Shown in pieces: positions 1 through 9,918 of a stretch of 64,000 nt of DNA (positions are counted from its first letter, which is position 1; the number at the start of each line of letters is the position of its first letter). The stretch spans positions 1 through 64,000 of the forward strand of contig JASJDP010000008.1 of NCBI GenBank assembly GCA_030065095.1, written 5' to 3'. The translations under genes and the position numbers were made by a program. This DNA is from Rhodobacter sp. (lineage in GTDB: Bacteria > Pseudomonadota > Alphaproteobacteria > Rhodobacterales > Rhodobacteraceae). The notes under the pieces were generated by a model, which had not been told where the DNA came from, did no database searches, and saw only the letters and a program-made list of their open reading frames with translations.

Positions 1-255
1 ATCGGCCTTGCCGACCCGACCCAGCTCGCCACAGACTGGGATCTCGCCGCGCTCGACCTCGCCGATCCCGCACCCGAGCCCACGCCCGCAGCGCTTGAAG
101 AGGCCGCACACGCCGCTGACCGCCAGCGCGGCGGCCTCGGCGGCGTGTGCGGCCTCTTCAAGCGCTGCGGGCGTGGGCTCGGGTGCGGGATCGGCGAGGT
201 CGAGCGCGGCGAGATCCCAGTCTGTGGCGAGCTGGGTCGGGTCGGCAAGGCCGAT
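1..255. repeat. Fold-back inverted repeat, arms 1-116 and 140-255
   Basis: Position x pairs with position 256-x. The outer ends ATCGGCCTTGCC (from 1) and GGCAAGGCCGAT (to 255) are exact complements, and every stretch I compared along the arms matched. The arms are 116 bp with a 23-nt loop (117-139). The right arm is authentic pmbA coding sequence. The left arm is its mirror image and replaces the rest of the gene. A long identical palindrome with a short loop at a sequence end is the classic product of a template-switch chimera or assembly fold-back. Confidence 0.9.
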
Positions 256-543
256 AAAGGGGTCGTCGGGGGCTTCGCGGGCCATCGCGACGGCGCGTTC
301 GGCCATGGTGGCGATGGTGCTGCCGGAGGTATCGGAGGCCGAGACGCTGGCCTGACGCTGGCCAATCAGGACGCGCAGGCCGATTTCGGTCCCTTCGGCG
401 CGTTCGGCCTGTTCCAGCCCGCCGTCGCGGACGTCGGTCGAAAGCGACATGCCGTCGACGGCCAGCGCATCGGCGGCGTCCGCGCCAGCCGCGCGGGCGG
501 CGTCGAGGAGCCGGGCGGTGAGGTCTTGCAGTCGGTCGGTCAT
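1..543 (-). CDS. pmbA: PmbA/TldE-family protein, 5' part only
   Basis: The product belongs to the TldD/PmbA family, whose members form a metalloprotease complex acting on peptides and gyrase modulators in the cytoplasm. The reading frame starts at the ATG at 543 (AGAGG ribosome site just upstream) and opens MTDRLQDLTARLLDAARAAG. It continues through the typical PmbA N-terminal region (GTEIGLRVLIGQRQASVS, then DDPFIGLADP and ALEEAAHAAEAAALAVSGV). Only about 145 residues of a usual ~445 are genuine. After the SGV motif the frame stays open but reads a reverse-complement copy of its own codons (see the inverted repeat at 1-255), so the last part of the translation is not PmbA. PmbA rather than TldD is my reading from the N-terminal pattern. 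Confidence 0.8.
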   Translation of the reverse strand, partial: MTDRLQDLTARLLDAARAAGADAADALAVDGMSLSTDVRDGGLEQAERAEGTEIGLRVLIGQRQASVSASDTSGSTIATMAERAVAMAREAPDDPFIGLADPTQLATDWDLAALDLADPAPEPTPAALEEAAHAAEAAALAVSGVCGLFKRCGRGLGCGIGEVERGEIPVCGELGRVGKAD

Positions 544-889
544 CCGGGCCTCTGGGTTGCTGCTTGCCGACGTAGTCCTCATGAACGGCGGCTGCAAGCG
601 GTCAGGGTGAGTTGAACGCCGGCACCGGTTGCTCCGCAGGGCGTGGCCCGTCGATGGGTGCGGAAGGGTTCCCGAAAGGTCCGGCCCATGGTCGGGCGAA
701 GCCTGGCTCCTTGGACCCGCGCGATCTTTTTGCATGTGGCTCAAGAGCGCCGCACCGCCACGAGGCTTTATCGCATTCGCTTGCCGCAGCGCAGCAATGG
801 GATTGCCGCCTTTCCGTCCGGCGTCGTCCGGGGCATATGGGGCGCATCCAATTCCAATGCCGGATTCCGGCCAGCCAAGGACACCGCCT
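544..889. other. Intergenic region between divergent pmbA and HAD genes
   Basis: This stretch of about 346 bases separates two divergently transcribed genes and should hold both promoters. I see no convincing -35/-10 pair, no RNA gene and no terminator. Short open frames here lack ribosome sites and recognisable protein sequence. Confidence 0.5.
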
Positions 890-1762
890 GTGACCCAAAT
901 CGTAAACGCTCTGGCCGACATCTCCGCCCGGTACGACGTGTTGCTCTGCGACCTTTGGGGCTGCCTGCACGATGGCCGTATGGCGTTTCCGCCCGCCGTT
1001 GCGGCGCTGCAGGGCTTCCGGGCGGCAGGCGGCACCGTCGTGCTGCTGACCAATGCGCCCCGGGCCCGCGCCGAGGTTGCAAAGCAGCTTGAAAGGATCG
1101 GGGTGCCCGAGGATTGCTGGGACGTGATCGTCACCTCGGGCGACAGTGCGCGTGCGGCGATGTTCGAAGGCGTGGTCGGCCCGAAGGTCTGGTTCATGGG
1201 CTACGAACGCGATCTTACCGTCTTCGAACCGCTTCATATCGTTGAAAATCCCGTGGCGATCGAACGGGTTCCGCTGGATCAGGCGACCGGCATCGTCTGT
1301 TGCGGTCCCGAGGATCCCTATGCCGACCCGGCGATCTATCGGCCCCAGTTCCTGTATGCCAAGCAAAAGGGGTTGAAACTGCTGTGCTTCAACCCCGACA
1401 TCGTCGTCGATTTCGGCGACCGGCGGCAGTGGTGCGCGGGCGCTCTGGCGCAGCTTTACACCGAAATGGGCGGCACGTCGCTCTATTTCGGGAAACCCCA
1501 TCCCCCGATCTACGATCTGGCGCGGCGGCGGCTGGCTGCGTTGGGCAAGCTTGTGCCCGATGCTCGCATGCTGGCCATCGGAGACGGCATCAAGACCGAC
1601 ATCGCGGGCGCCATGGGCGAGGATATCGATTCGCTGTTCATCACCGGCGGCCTCGCCGCGAAGGAAACCGGGACTGCCGAGCAACCCGATCCCGACGCGC
1701 TGGGCCGTTTCCTGGAACGCGAAAGCTATGCGCCGATGTATGCGATCGGCTATCTACGTTGA
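890..1762 (+). CDS. HAD-superfamily class IIA hydrolase (TIGR01459-like)
   Basis: A 290-residue cytoplasmic HAD phosphatase of the class IIA (NagD/GPH-like) type. The frame is open far upstream, but I place the start at GTG 890 because AAGGA lies at 877-881 and the protein then begins VTQIVNALADISARYDVLLC. Motif I is CDLWGCLHDG (nucleophile Asp near residue 19); the usual second Asp of DxD is Trp, as is common in this subfamily. Motif II is VVLLTNAPR and motif III/IV is AIGDGIKTDIAGAMGEDIDS near residues 226-245. Substrate is unknown. The gene stands alone, divergent from pmbA. Confidence 0.85.
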   Translation: MTQIVNALADISARYDVLLCDLWGCLHDGRMAFPPAVAALQGFRAAGGTVVLLTNAPRARAEVAKQLERIGVPEDCWDVIVTSGDSARAAMFEGVVGPKVWFMGYERDLTVFEPLHIVENPVAIERVPLDQATGIVCCGPEDPYADPAIYRPQFLYAKQKGLKLLCFNPDIVVDFGDRRQWCAGALAQLYTEMGGTSLYFGKPHPPIYDLARRRLAALGKLVPDARMLAIGDGIKTDIAGAMGEDIDSLFITGGLAAKETGTAEQPDPDALGRFLERESYAPMYAIGYLR

Positions 1763-1771
1763 AATTGATGA

Positions 1772-1809
1772 CGCAACATTGTTGCGCCATATTGACCATT
1801 TAGTACAAT
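1772..1809 (+). promoter_or_regulatory. Candidate promoter with palindromic operator upstream of MaoC gene
   Basis: A 15-bp palindrome CGCAACA-T-TGTTGCG occupies 1772-1786. Its right half overlaps a possible -35 (TTGCGC, 1782-1787), followed after 16 nt by TACAAT (1804-1809). The downstream gene begins at 1885. The arrangement suggests a repressor site over the -35 element, but the regulator is not identified and the -35 is weak. Confidence 0.4.
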
Positions 1810-1884
1810 AAATTACTTTCCCGATTGCATCGCGTATGCGCGCTCCTTATGCTGCACCGCAACATGAACTCGGGAAGCGACCCC

Positions 1885-2328
1885 ATGCTAGACAACCTGC
1901 CACGTGGCACGATCTGCATCGAAGACCTGGAAATCGGCATGCACCGGTACCTGATGAAAGAGGTCACCGACCGCGACATCCAGCTGTTTGCCGAGGTCTC
2001 GACCGACTGCAATCCGGTGCATATGGACGACGCCTATGCCATGGACACGATATTCGAGGGCCGGATCGCCCACGGCATGCTGACCGCCTCGCTGATCTCG
2101 GCGGTGATCGGTGAACAGCTGCCCGGCCACGGCTCGGTCTATCTGGGCCAGTCGCTGAAATTCATGGCCCCCGTCCGCCCCGGCGACATGGTCTATACCG
2201 AGGTCCGGGTGCGTGACATCGACCATTCGCGCCGCCGGGTGACCCTTGATTGTCACTGCGCCGTGGGCGATACGGTCGTCCTGAAGGGCGAAGCGCTGGT
2301 GCTCGCGCCCAGCCGGAAATTCGACTGA
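1885..2328 (+). CDS. MaoC-family (R)-enoyl-CoA hydratase-like protein
   Basis: A 147-residue single hot-dog-fold protein of the MaoC/PhaJ type, which hydrates enoyl-CoA thioesters. The catalytic region reads FAEVSTDCNPVHMDDAYA near residues 38-55, with the expected Asp and His, followed by GRIAHGMLTASLISAVIG. The start at 1885 is supported by GGGAAG at 1872-1877; an in-frame ATG at 1864 is possible. In PHB-making bacteria such proteins can feed hydroxyacyl-CoA from beta-oxidation into polymer synthesis, but no pha genes are adjacent, so the exact role is open. It lies 32 nt ahead of ribF on the same strand and may be cotranscribed. Confidence 0.85.
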   Translation: MLDNLPRGTICIEDLEIGMHRYLMKEVTDRDIQLFAEVSTDCNPVHMDDAYAMDTIFEGRIAHGMLTASLISAVIGEQLPGHGSVYLGQSLKFMAPVRPGDMVYTEVRVRDIDHSRRRVTLDCHCAVGDTVVLKGEALVLAPSRKFD

Positions 2329-2360
2329 CACGACCGGGATTGTCCCCGGTTTAGGGGACG

Positions 2361-3302
2361 ATGCGCACCTTCACGACCTGGACCGGCCTCGACGACACCG
2401 CCCGCGGCGCCTCTGCTGCGATCGGGAATTTCGACGGTGTGCATATCGGCCACCAGGCGGTCATCGATCTGGCCCGCGCCATCGCCGACCGCACCGGCGC
2501 GCCGCTGGGCATCGTCACCTTCGAGCCGCATCCGCGCGAGGTTTTTGCGCCGTCCTCGCCGCCTTTCCGGCTGATGAACGCCGAGGCCAAGGCACACCGG
2601 CTGGAAAAGCTGGATATCGACTGCCTGTACCAGCTCAGTTTCGACGAAACCCTGCGCAGCCTCAGCCCTGAGGAGTTTGCCCGCCAGATCATTGCCGAGG
2701 GCCTGGGCCTGTCCCATGTCGTCGTCGGCAACGATTTTCGGTTCGGGCAGGGGCGCGCGGGCAATACCGCCGATCTGCAGCTGTTCGGAGCGGCCATGGG
2801 GTTCGACGTCACCGTCGCCACGTTGGTCGAAACCGACGGCGGCCAGGTCAGCTCGACCTCGATCCGCCGGGCCCTGACCGACGGCCGCCCCCGCGACGCT
2901 GCGAGGATGCTGGGCCACTGGCACCGCATCGACGGCGCGGTTCTGCACGGCGAAAAGCGTGGGCGTGATCTGGGATATCCCACCGCGAACATGTCGATCG
3001 ACGGCCTGCACCCGCCGCGGTTCGGCGTATACGCGGTTAAGGTCGACGTCCTGAGCGGCCCGCATGAAGGCAGCTATGACGGCGCCGCCAGCCTGGGCGT
3101 CAGGCCGATGTTCGGCGAGAACCGGGCCAACTTGGAAACCTACATCTTCGATTTCGGCGGCGACCTTTATGGCACGCATCTGTCGGTGGCGCTGATCGAG
3201 TTTCTGCGGCCGGAAGAGGCGTTCGACAGCCTCGATGCCCTGATCGTCCAGATGCAGACCGACTGCGCGCGGGCGCGCAGCATCCTTGCCGAGGTCCGAT
3301 GA
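2361..3302 (+). CDS. ribF: Bifunctional riboflavin kinase / FAD synthetase
   Basis: RibF converts riboflavin to FMN and then FAD. The 313-residue length is normal. The N-terminal adenylyltransferase domain shows IGNFDGVHIGHQAVI near residues 20-34 with the HxGH-type motif, and SSTSIRRAL near residues 165-173. The C-terminal flavokinase domain shows GRDLGYPTANMSIDG near residues 201-215 and the conserved ESYDG-like segment (EGSYDGAASLGVRP). An AGGGGA site precedes ATG 2361. The stop overlaps the start of the next gene (ATGA at 3299-3302), indicating translational coupling. No FMN riboswitch fold is evident in the short upstream gap. Confidence 0.97.
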   Translation: MRTFTTWTGLDDTARGASAAIGNFDGVHIGHQAVIDLARAIADRTGAPLGIVTFEPHPREVFAPSSPPFRLMNAEAKAHRLEKLDIDCLYQLSFDETLRSLSPEEFARQIIAEGLGLSHVVVGNDFRFGQGRAGNTADLQLFGAAMGFDVTVATLVETDGGQVSSTSIRRALTDGRPRDAARMLGHWHRIDGAVLHGEKRGRDLGYPTANMSIDGLHPPRFGVYAVKVDVLSGPHEGSYDGAASLGVRPMFGENRANLETYIFDFGGDLYGTHLSVALIEFLRPEEAFDSLDALIVQMQTDCARARSILAEVR

Positions 3303-3769
3303 CCGACCCGATCCGGCGCGACGGCCTGCGCGAGCAGTATTGGGAGAAGGTTCCGCTAATGAACCTGACGCCGAAGGAATGGGAGGCGCTGTGCGACGGC
3401 TGCGGCAAGTGTTGCCTCAACAAGCTGGAAGACCCTGATACCAACGAGGTGGCGTTCACCCGCGTCGCCTGCCGTCTGCTGGACGGCGACACCTGCCGCT
3501 GCGCGCAATACGACATACGCAAGCAGTTCGTTCCGGACTGCGTGGTGCTGACGCCGCAGAACATCGGTGAAATCGCATATTGGATGCCGGAAACCTGCGC
3601 CTACCGGCTTCTGTACGAGGGCAAGGCGCTTTACGACTGGCACCCGCTGATCTCGGGCCGGGCCGAAACGGTGCACGAGGCCGGCATCTCGGTGCTTGGC
3701 TGGACGGTGCCCGAATTCGAGGTCCCCGAGGAGGAGTGGGAAGACTATGTGATCGACGGCCCGCTTTGA
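3299..3769 (+). CDS. YcgN/UPF0260-family cysteine-cluster protein
   Basis: A 156-residue member of the UPF0260 (YcgN) group within the YkgJ-like CxxCxxCC family. The metal-binding pattern CDGCGKCCLNKLED lies near residues 32-45, with further conserved Cys in CRLLDGDTCRCAQY and PDCVVLTP. The biochemical role is not established; the cysteine pattern suggests bound zinc or an iron-sulfur cluster. The start ATG overlaps the ribF stop by four bases, so it is probably translated from the same message. Confidence 0.88.
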   Translation: MTDPIRRDGLREQYWEKVPLMNLTPKEWEALCDGCGKCCLNKLEDPDTNEVAFTRVACRLLDGDTCRCAQYDIRKQFVPDCVVLTPQNIGEIAYWMPETCAYRLLYEGKALYDWHPLISGRAETVHEAGISVLGWTVPEFEVPEEEWEDYVIDGPL

Positions 3770-3836
3770 GCCGCGCCGATTGCCACTTGCCGGCCGATGT
3801 GATTTCTGGTCGCGACAGAACCCGGGACGACACCTC

Positions 3837-4889
3837 ATGAACTTCGCCTCCGACAACGCCTCGCCCGCGCATCCCAAGGTCATGGACGCCCTACAAAAGG
3901 CCAACGAGGGCTTTGCGCCGTCCTATGGTGCCGATCCGATCATGGGCGAGGTGCGCGACTGCATCCGCGAGATATTCGAGGCGCCCGAGGCCGCGGTCTA
4001 TCTCGTCTCGACCGGCTCGACGGCAAACGCGCTGTCTCTGGCGACCTTCTGTCCGCCCTGGGGCGCGGTTTATTGCCATGAACACGCCCATATCGAGGTC
4101 GACGAATGCGGCGCGCCGGAGTTCTACACCGGCGGCTCGAAGCTGGTGCTGCTGGACGGGAACCACGCAAAGATCGACCCCGCGGATCTGAACGCCAAGC
4201 TGCAGGGTGCCGCCCCCGTCGGCGTGCACAATGTTCAGCGCGGCATGGTCTCGATCACCAACGTGACCGAGTTCGGCGCCGTCTATACCGTGGCCGAAAT
4301 CGCCGGGCTGGCCGCTATCGCCAAGGACTGGGACCTGCCCGTCCACCTCGACGGCGCGCGTTTCGCCAACGCGCTGGTCGCCACCAACGCCTCGCCCGCC
4401 GAGATGACGTGGAAGGCCGGCGTCGACGTGCTGAGCTTCGGCGGCACCAAGAACGGGTTGATGGCGGTCGAGGCGGTGGTGATCTTCGATCCGGCCAAGG
4501 CGTGGGAGTTCGAGCTGCGGCGTAAGCGGGGCGGGCATCTGTTTTCCAAGCACCGGTTCCTCAGCGCGCAGATGCAGGCCTATCTGCAGGACGACCTGTG
4601 GCTTACCATGGCCCGCGACGCCAACGCCGCGGGAAAGCGCCTGGCCGAGGGCCTGGCCGGGATCCCAGACGCCTCGCTGATGCACCCCGCCGACGCCAAC
4701 ATGATCTTTGCCCAGATGCCCCGTGGCCGGCATCAGGCGGCATTCGACGGCGGCGCGACGTATTATTTCATGCCGATGAACGCCACGCTCGACGGTCCGC
4801 CCGAGGACCAGCTCGGCGCGCGGCTGGTCTGCAGCTGGTGTACGACGCCCGAGGATATCGACCGCTATCTTGAGCTGATCAGCGGCTGA
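3837..4889 (+). CDS. ltaE: Low-specificity L-threonine aldolase family protein
   Basis: A PLP-dependent aldolase of the beta-eliminating-lyase family that cleaves threonine or allo-threonine to glycine and acetaldehyde. The 350-residue protein starts MNFASDNASPAHPKVMDAL, the standard family N-terminus, so I use ATG 3837 rather than an upstream in-frame codon. HLDGARFANALVA (near residues 166-178) and VLSFGGTKNG (near 199-208, PLP lysine) are characteristic. The 3' end overlaps the 3' end of the convergent hydrolase gene by 11 nt, so there is no room for a terminator between them. Confidence 0.92.
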   Translation: MNFASDNASPAHPKVMDALQKANEGFAPSYGADPIMGEVRDCIREIFEAPEAAVYLVSTGSTANALSLATFCPPWGAVYCHEHAHIEVDECGAPEFYTGGSKLVLLDGNHAKIDPADLNAKLQGAAPVGVHNVQRGMVSITNVTEFGAVYTVAEIAGLAAIAKDWDLPVHLDGARFANALVATNASPAEMTWKAGVDVLSFGGTKNGLMAVEAVVIFDPAKAWEFELRRKRGGHLFSKHRFLSAQMQAYLQDDLWLTMARDANAAGKRLAEGLAGIPDASLMHPADANMIFAQMPRGRHQAAFDGGATYYFMPMNATLDGPPEDQLGARLVCSWCTTPEDIDRYLELISG

Positions 4890-5673
4890 GGAACGGCGCG
4901 ATGGCGTCGGCCACCTCTGCGGCATGCGTGATCGGCAGCATATGCCCGGCGTCCGGCACGACCTGACGGGCGGTCATCCGCAGGCGCGTCTGCAGAACAT
5001 CCTGGATCGCGTGCACGATGGCGGGCGAGGCGCTGCCGGCAAGGAGGAGTGTCGGAGCGGCGATCGCCTCCAGGCGGCCGGGCGCGAGCATCCCTGCGTT
5101 ATCCTCGAAAAGCGATCCATTCTGGGCCGGGATGACGTGGATCTGGTCGACCAGCGCCTGACGCTGCGCCACGCGCATCTGGTCCCAAGCCACGCCAGCA
5201 CCCCACATCGCGGTGAACCGTTGCGCGGCCAGCACGGGATTTCCGGCTTGAAGCGCCTCGGCGAAGGGCCGGAACGCAGCGACATGGGACTCGAACACCG
5301 GTGCCCCCCGCGCCGCTGCAAAGAGCACCGGTTCGATCAAAACCAACCGCCGTACGGCCTGTGGCCGTTCGGCCGCCAGCCGCAGTGCCACCGTTGCGCC
5401 GAAGGAATGGCCGATCACATCCATCGGTTCCCGGCCAAGAAAATCCTCGGTCACCCGCAGACATTGCACCTGATAATCCAGGGTTTGGTCCAGCGGCCCG
5501 GACTGGCCATGGCCCGGTGCGTCGAAAGCCACCGCCGGAATGTCCAGCCGCCGCACCAGCCCGTCCCACACCCCGGAATGCGCAAGCGAGCAATGCAGCA
5601 ACAGGGCCTGCGGCGGGCCGCTGCCCCATGTCCGCCAAAACGTCCGTGTCCCGCCCCTGAGGGCGATGGGCAT
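4879..5673 (-). CDS. Alpha/beta-fold hydrolase
   Basis: A 264-residue cytoplasmic alpha/beta hydrolase. It shows the oxyanion region ALLLHCSLAHSGVWDGL near residues 24-40, FDAPGHGQSG, the nucleophile elbow VIGHSFGATVALRLA (Ser near residue 91), and a C-terminal PDAGHMLPITH carrying the catalytic His. Substrate is unknown. The start ATG shares its A with the stop of the upstream DsbA-like isomerase gene (TGATG), so the two form a coupled two-gene unit. It converges on the threonine aldolase gene. Confidence 0.88.
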   Translation of the reverse strand: MPIALRGGTRTFWRTWGSGPPQALLLHCSLAHSGVWDGLVRRLDIPAVAFDAPGHGQSGPLDQTLDYQVQCLRVTEDFLGREPMDVIGHSFGATVALRLAAERPQAVRRLVLIEPVLFAAARGAPVFESHVAAFRPFAEALQAGNPVLAAQRFTAMWGAGVAWDQMRVAQRQALVDQIHVIPAQNGSLFEDNAGMLAPGRLEAIAAPTLLLAGSASPAIVHAIQDVLQTRLRMTARQVVPDAGHMLPITHAAEVADAIAPFLSR

Positions 5674-6272
5674 CAGATCTTGCCCGACAGGTGCAGATCC
5701 AGATCGTCCAGCCGGTCCTGGCCCCAGAACCGCTCGTCCGTGTCGGTGATGTAAAACGGCGCGCCGAACACGCCGCGGTTCACCGCCTCTTCCAGGTTGG
5801 CGGTATATTCCTCTGCCCCCGCCAGCATGCCGGTATCCGCCAGAGACGGATCGAACCCCGCCGCGGTCAGGCAGTCGCGGACCACGTCATCCTCGGCGAT
5901 GTTGCGCTCACCCGACCAGCAGGCGGTCGTGAAGCTGTGGACCAGCGCCCCCAGGTCGCCCCCACCCGCCTTTTGCGCCGCGATGATCGCATAGGACGAC
6001 GGCGCCGGATTGGTCGGCCAGAACGCCGGCTTTAGGTTGATCGCCGCGCCCGCCTTGGTCGCCTGACGTTTCAGTTCCTGCAGCCGGTATTCCTGGCGCG
6101 ACGGGTGCCGGTCCTTGGGCGGTACGCCGCCCGTCCGGCCGAAGAGCGCGATGATGTCGAGCGGCTTGTACGTGACCGTCGCGCCATGGCGCGCCGCGAT
6201 CTCTTCCAGGCGTGTCCCGGCGATGTAGGTGAAGGGGGACACCGTTGCAAAAAAATAATCTATGTGGGGCAT
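5673..6272 (-). CDS. 2-hydroxychromene-2-carboxylate isomerase family protein (DsbA-like, kappa-GST fold)
   Basis: A 199-residue protein of the DsbA-like/HCCA isomerase family. It begins MPHIDYFFATVSPFTYIAG, with the conserved Ser of SPFTY where DsbA enzymes have CxxC, consistent with a glutathione-binding rather than disulfide role. GAPFYITDTDERFWGQDRLDDL near the C terminus is the cis-Pro and terminal signature. The family isomerises naphthalene-pathway intermediates in some bacteria, but most chromosomal members have unknown substrates. It is first in a unit with the alpha/beta hydrolase and diverges from prs. Confidence 0.87.
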   Translation of the reverse strand: MPHIDYFFATVSPFTYIAGTRLEEIAARHGATVTYKPLDIIALFGRTGGVPPKDRHPSRQEYRLQELKRQATKAGAAINLKPAFWPTNPAPSSYAIIAAQKAGGGDLGALVHSFTTACWSGERNIAEDDVVRDCLTAAGFDPSLADTGMLAGAEEYTANLEEAVNRGVFGAPFYITDTDERFWGQDRLDDLDLHLSGKI

Positions 6273-6380
6273 CTGGCCGCTTCCCTGTTCCGCAATGTTT
6301 GCAAGACCGTACCGGGGTGGTAATCGGTGTCAACGTCACGATTCCGTCATCTGTGCCCGTCCGAAGGATCCTGCTGCCCC

Positions 6381-7400
6381 ATGCCTGCCCTGAACGAGCC
6401 GAAGCTGATCTCCGGCAACGCCAACCGCATGCTCGCCAACGCCGTCGCCCGCCGCATGTCGATGCATCGCGGCATCAGTGTCGACCTGGTGGATGCCCGC
6501 GTGGAACGTTTCAACGATGGCGAGATCTTCGTCGAAGTGTTCGAGAATGTCCGCGGCGAGGACATGTTCATCATCCAGCCAACCTCGAACCCGGCGAACG
6601 ACAACGTCATGGAGCTTTTGATCATCGCCGATGCCCTGCGCCGGTCGTCGGCGGCGCGGATCACTGCCGTGATCCCCTATTTCGGCTACGCCCGGCAGGA
6701 CCGCCGCACCAAGGCGCGCACGCCGATCAGTTCCAAGCTGGTCGCCAACATGATCTCGGGCGCCGGGATCGAGCGGGTGCTGACGATGGATCTGCATGCC
6801 GCGCAGATTCAGGGCTTTTTCGATATCCCTGTCGACAACCTTTATGCCTCGCCGGTCTTTGCGCTCGACATCGAGCACCAGTTCAAGGGCAAGCTGCAGG
6901 ACGTGACGGTGGTGTCGCCGGACGTGGGTGGTGTCGCCCGCGCGCGGGAGCTTGCCAAGCGGATCGGCTGTGCCCTGGCCATCGTCGACAAACGCCGTGA
7001 AAAACCGGGCGAAGTGGCCGAGATGACCGTCATCGGCGAAGTCAGCGGCAAGACCTGCATCATCGTCGACGACATCATCGACACCGCCGGCACGCTTTGC
7101 AAGGCGGCCGAGGTGCTGACCCAGAACGGTGCGAAGGAGGTTCATTCCTACATCACCCACGGCGTGCTCAGCGGTCCCGCCATCGGCCGTGTCACCGAGT
7201 CGGTGATGAAGAGCCTGGTGATCACCGATACGATCGAGCCGACCGAAGCCGTGCGGACGGCCCGGAACATCCGCATCGTCCCGACCGCGCCGATCTTCGC
7301 GCAGGCGATCATGAACATCTGGAACGGTACGTCCGTCTCGTCGCTGTTCGAGACCGACACGCTGGGGCCGATCTACGAGGGCACCTACGCGCGGATCTGA
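6381..7400 (+). CDS. prs: Ribose-phosphate pyrophosphokinase
   Basis: Prs makes PRPP from ribose 5-phosphate and ATP for nucleotide, histidine and tryptophan synthesis. The 339-residue frame begins [19 protein letters not shown]; an upstream in-frame ATG (6327) would add 18 residues without family support. The ATP-binding flexible loop is [19 protein letters not shown] near residues 97-115. The PRPP-binding motif is [14 protein letters not shown] near residues 228-241, and [16 protein letters not shown] precedes it. GAAGGATC upstream is a plausible though distant ribosome site. Confidence 0.97.
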   Translation: MPALNEPKLISGNANRMLANAVARRMSMHRGISVDLVDARVERFNDGEIFVEVFENVRGEDMFIIQPTSNPANDNVMELLIIADALRRSSAARITAVIPYFGYARQDRRTKARTPISSKLVANMISGAGIERVLTMDLHAAQIQGFFDIPVDNLYASPVFALDIEHQFKGKLQDVTVVSPDVGGVARARELAKRIGCALAIVDKRREKPGEVAEMTVIGEVSGKTCIIVDDIIDTAGTLCKAAEVLTQNGAKEVHSYITHGVLSGPAIGRVTESVMKSLVITDTIEPTEAVRTARNIRIVPTAPIFAQAIMNIWNGTSVSSLFETDTLGPIYEGTYARI

Positions 7401-7535
7401 TACGAGTTCTTGGCTTTCTCTTCGTCCAGATACGCGGCTCGGCCTGTCGGCCCGAGCGGGTGTCCGAACGACGGGTCGCCTTTCAACCGAAAGAAAAAAA
7501 GCGCGCGTAGGCGCAGATTTCGGCAGTGGACGCCC

Positions 7536-7886
7536 TCAATAGAGGTCCCATTCATCCTCGTCCTTCAACTCGCCGATCGCCATCCAGTCGGCCCTGACCC
7601 GGGCGATGCGGCTGTCGCCCCACGTTCGAAACACGATGTCGAACCCCGCCTCGGTGATTTTTTCGGCGGTGATGTCGGCGCGCTGGTTGGTCTTGTGATC
7701 CAGGTCGAACATCGACATCGTCACCTGCACCGACGGCGGCGAGCGGAAGGTTTCGCTGAACTTGACCTTGCGGCGCCGCGTGCGCGGTCCGTCCCCGGCC
7801 CACATCTTGCCGTCGTTCTCGAAATCGGAAAACAGGACCGAGCTGCCCTGATCCACTCCGACAAGATAGTTACGCAAACGTTTCAT
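7536..7886 (-). CDS. H-type lectin domain protein
   Basis: A 116-residue protein matching the H-type lectin (discoidin/helix pomatia agglutinin) domain, a sugar-binding beta sandwich. The core reads FSETFRSPPSVQVTMSMFDLD, followed by ADITAEKITEAGFDIVFRTW, GDSRIARVRADWMAIGE and an acidic tail. Like many bacterial members it has no signal peptide, so it is probably cytoplasmic, and its ligand is unknown. A GAGGA ribosome site precedes ATG 7886. It lies downstream of the atp operon on the same strand but behind the strong terminator at 7944-7980. The gap leaves little room for its own promoter. Confidence 0.78.
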   Translation of the reverse strand: MKRLRNYLVGVDQGSSVLFSDFENDGKMWAGDGPRTRRRKVKFSETFRSPPSVQVTMSMFDLDHKTNQRADITAEKITEAGFDIVFRTWGDSRIARVRADWMAIGELKDEDEWDLY

Positions 7887-7943
7887 CGGGTCCTCGCCGC
7901 CGGAACCTTAAATACGCAATAAGGCGAAACTTTGGTAGCAAAA

Positions 7944-7980
7944 TGGAAACAGCCCGGTGCGAGCGGCCGGGCTGTTTCCA
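7944..7980 (-). terminator. Rho-independent terminator of the atp operon
   Basis: A perfect 14-bp stem, TGGAAACAGCCCGG (7944-7957) against CCGGGCTGTTTCCA (7967-7980), has a 9-nt loop. Read on the minus strand it is followed by TTTT. It sits just after the atpC stop codon in the direction of transcription. Confidence 0.88.
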
Positions 7981-8009
7981 GATTTGTCACAGACATGTCT
8001 TGGCGCGTG

Positions 8010-8405
8010 TCAGACCATCTGATCTGCCAGATGCGCCAGATCGGCCAGCGCCTTGGCGGTGTGGTCCTGCACCTCGGGCGCGGCCTGGGCATGGGCCTCT
8101 TCGGCCTCCTTGCGCAGCTTTTCCAGGAAATCCGGCGTCACCTCTGATCGCGGCACGGCGTTTTCCGCCAGGACCGAGGCGCTTGTCGCCGTGACTTCGG
8201 CGAACCCGCCCGAGACCACGAATTCCTGCGTCCCGTCGGCGCCGGTCGCCCGCAGAATGCCGGGGCGCAGTGTCGTGATCACCGGCATATGGTCCGGCAT
8301 CGCCGTCATGTCGCCTTCGGATCCGGGGATTTGCACCTCTCGCGCCGGCATCGATGCCAGCATGCGTTCGGGGGACACCAGGTCGAATTGCAGTGTATCG
8401 GCCAT
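8010..8405 (-). CDS. atpC: F1 ATP synthase epsilon subunit
   Basis: Last gene of the F1 operon. The 131-residue protein begins MADTLQFDLVSPERMLASMP and contains the N-terminal beta-sandwich typical of epsilon (MPDHMPVITTLRPGILRA, then FVVSGGFAEVTATSASVLAE near residues 62-81). It is followed by a short helical C-terminal part that inhibits ATP hydrolysis in other bacteria. It is separated by 70 nt from atpD and followed by a strong hairpin terminator. Confidence 0.97.
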   Translation of the reverse strand: MADTLQFDLVSPERMLASMPAREVQIPGSEGDMTAMPDHMPVITTLRPGILRATGADGTQEFVVSGGFAEVTATSASVLAENAVPRSEVTPDFLEKLRKEAEEAHAQAAPEVQDHTAKALADLAHLADQMV

Positions 8406-8475
8406 GTCGGCTCCTTCGAAGTAATCTCAGATCCGGCGCAGTTTGGCCCCGGGATCCGGGATTGCGATCAGTGAT

Positions 8476-9903
<1,428 letters not shown>

Positions 9904-9918
9904 TTAGTCTCCGGTTCC

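Noticed and set aside
1-615. Plus-strand frames at 8-355 and 145-615
   Set aside because: They are antisense to pmbA, and the first overlaps the fold-back artefact.
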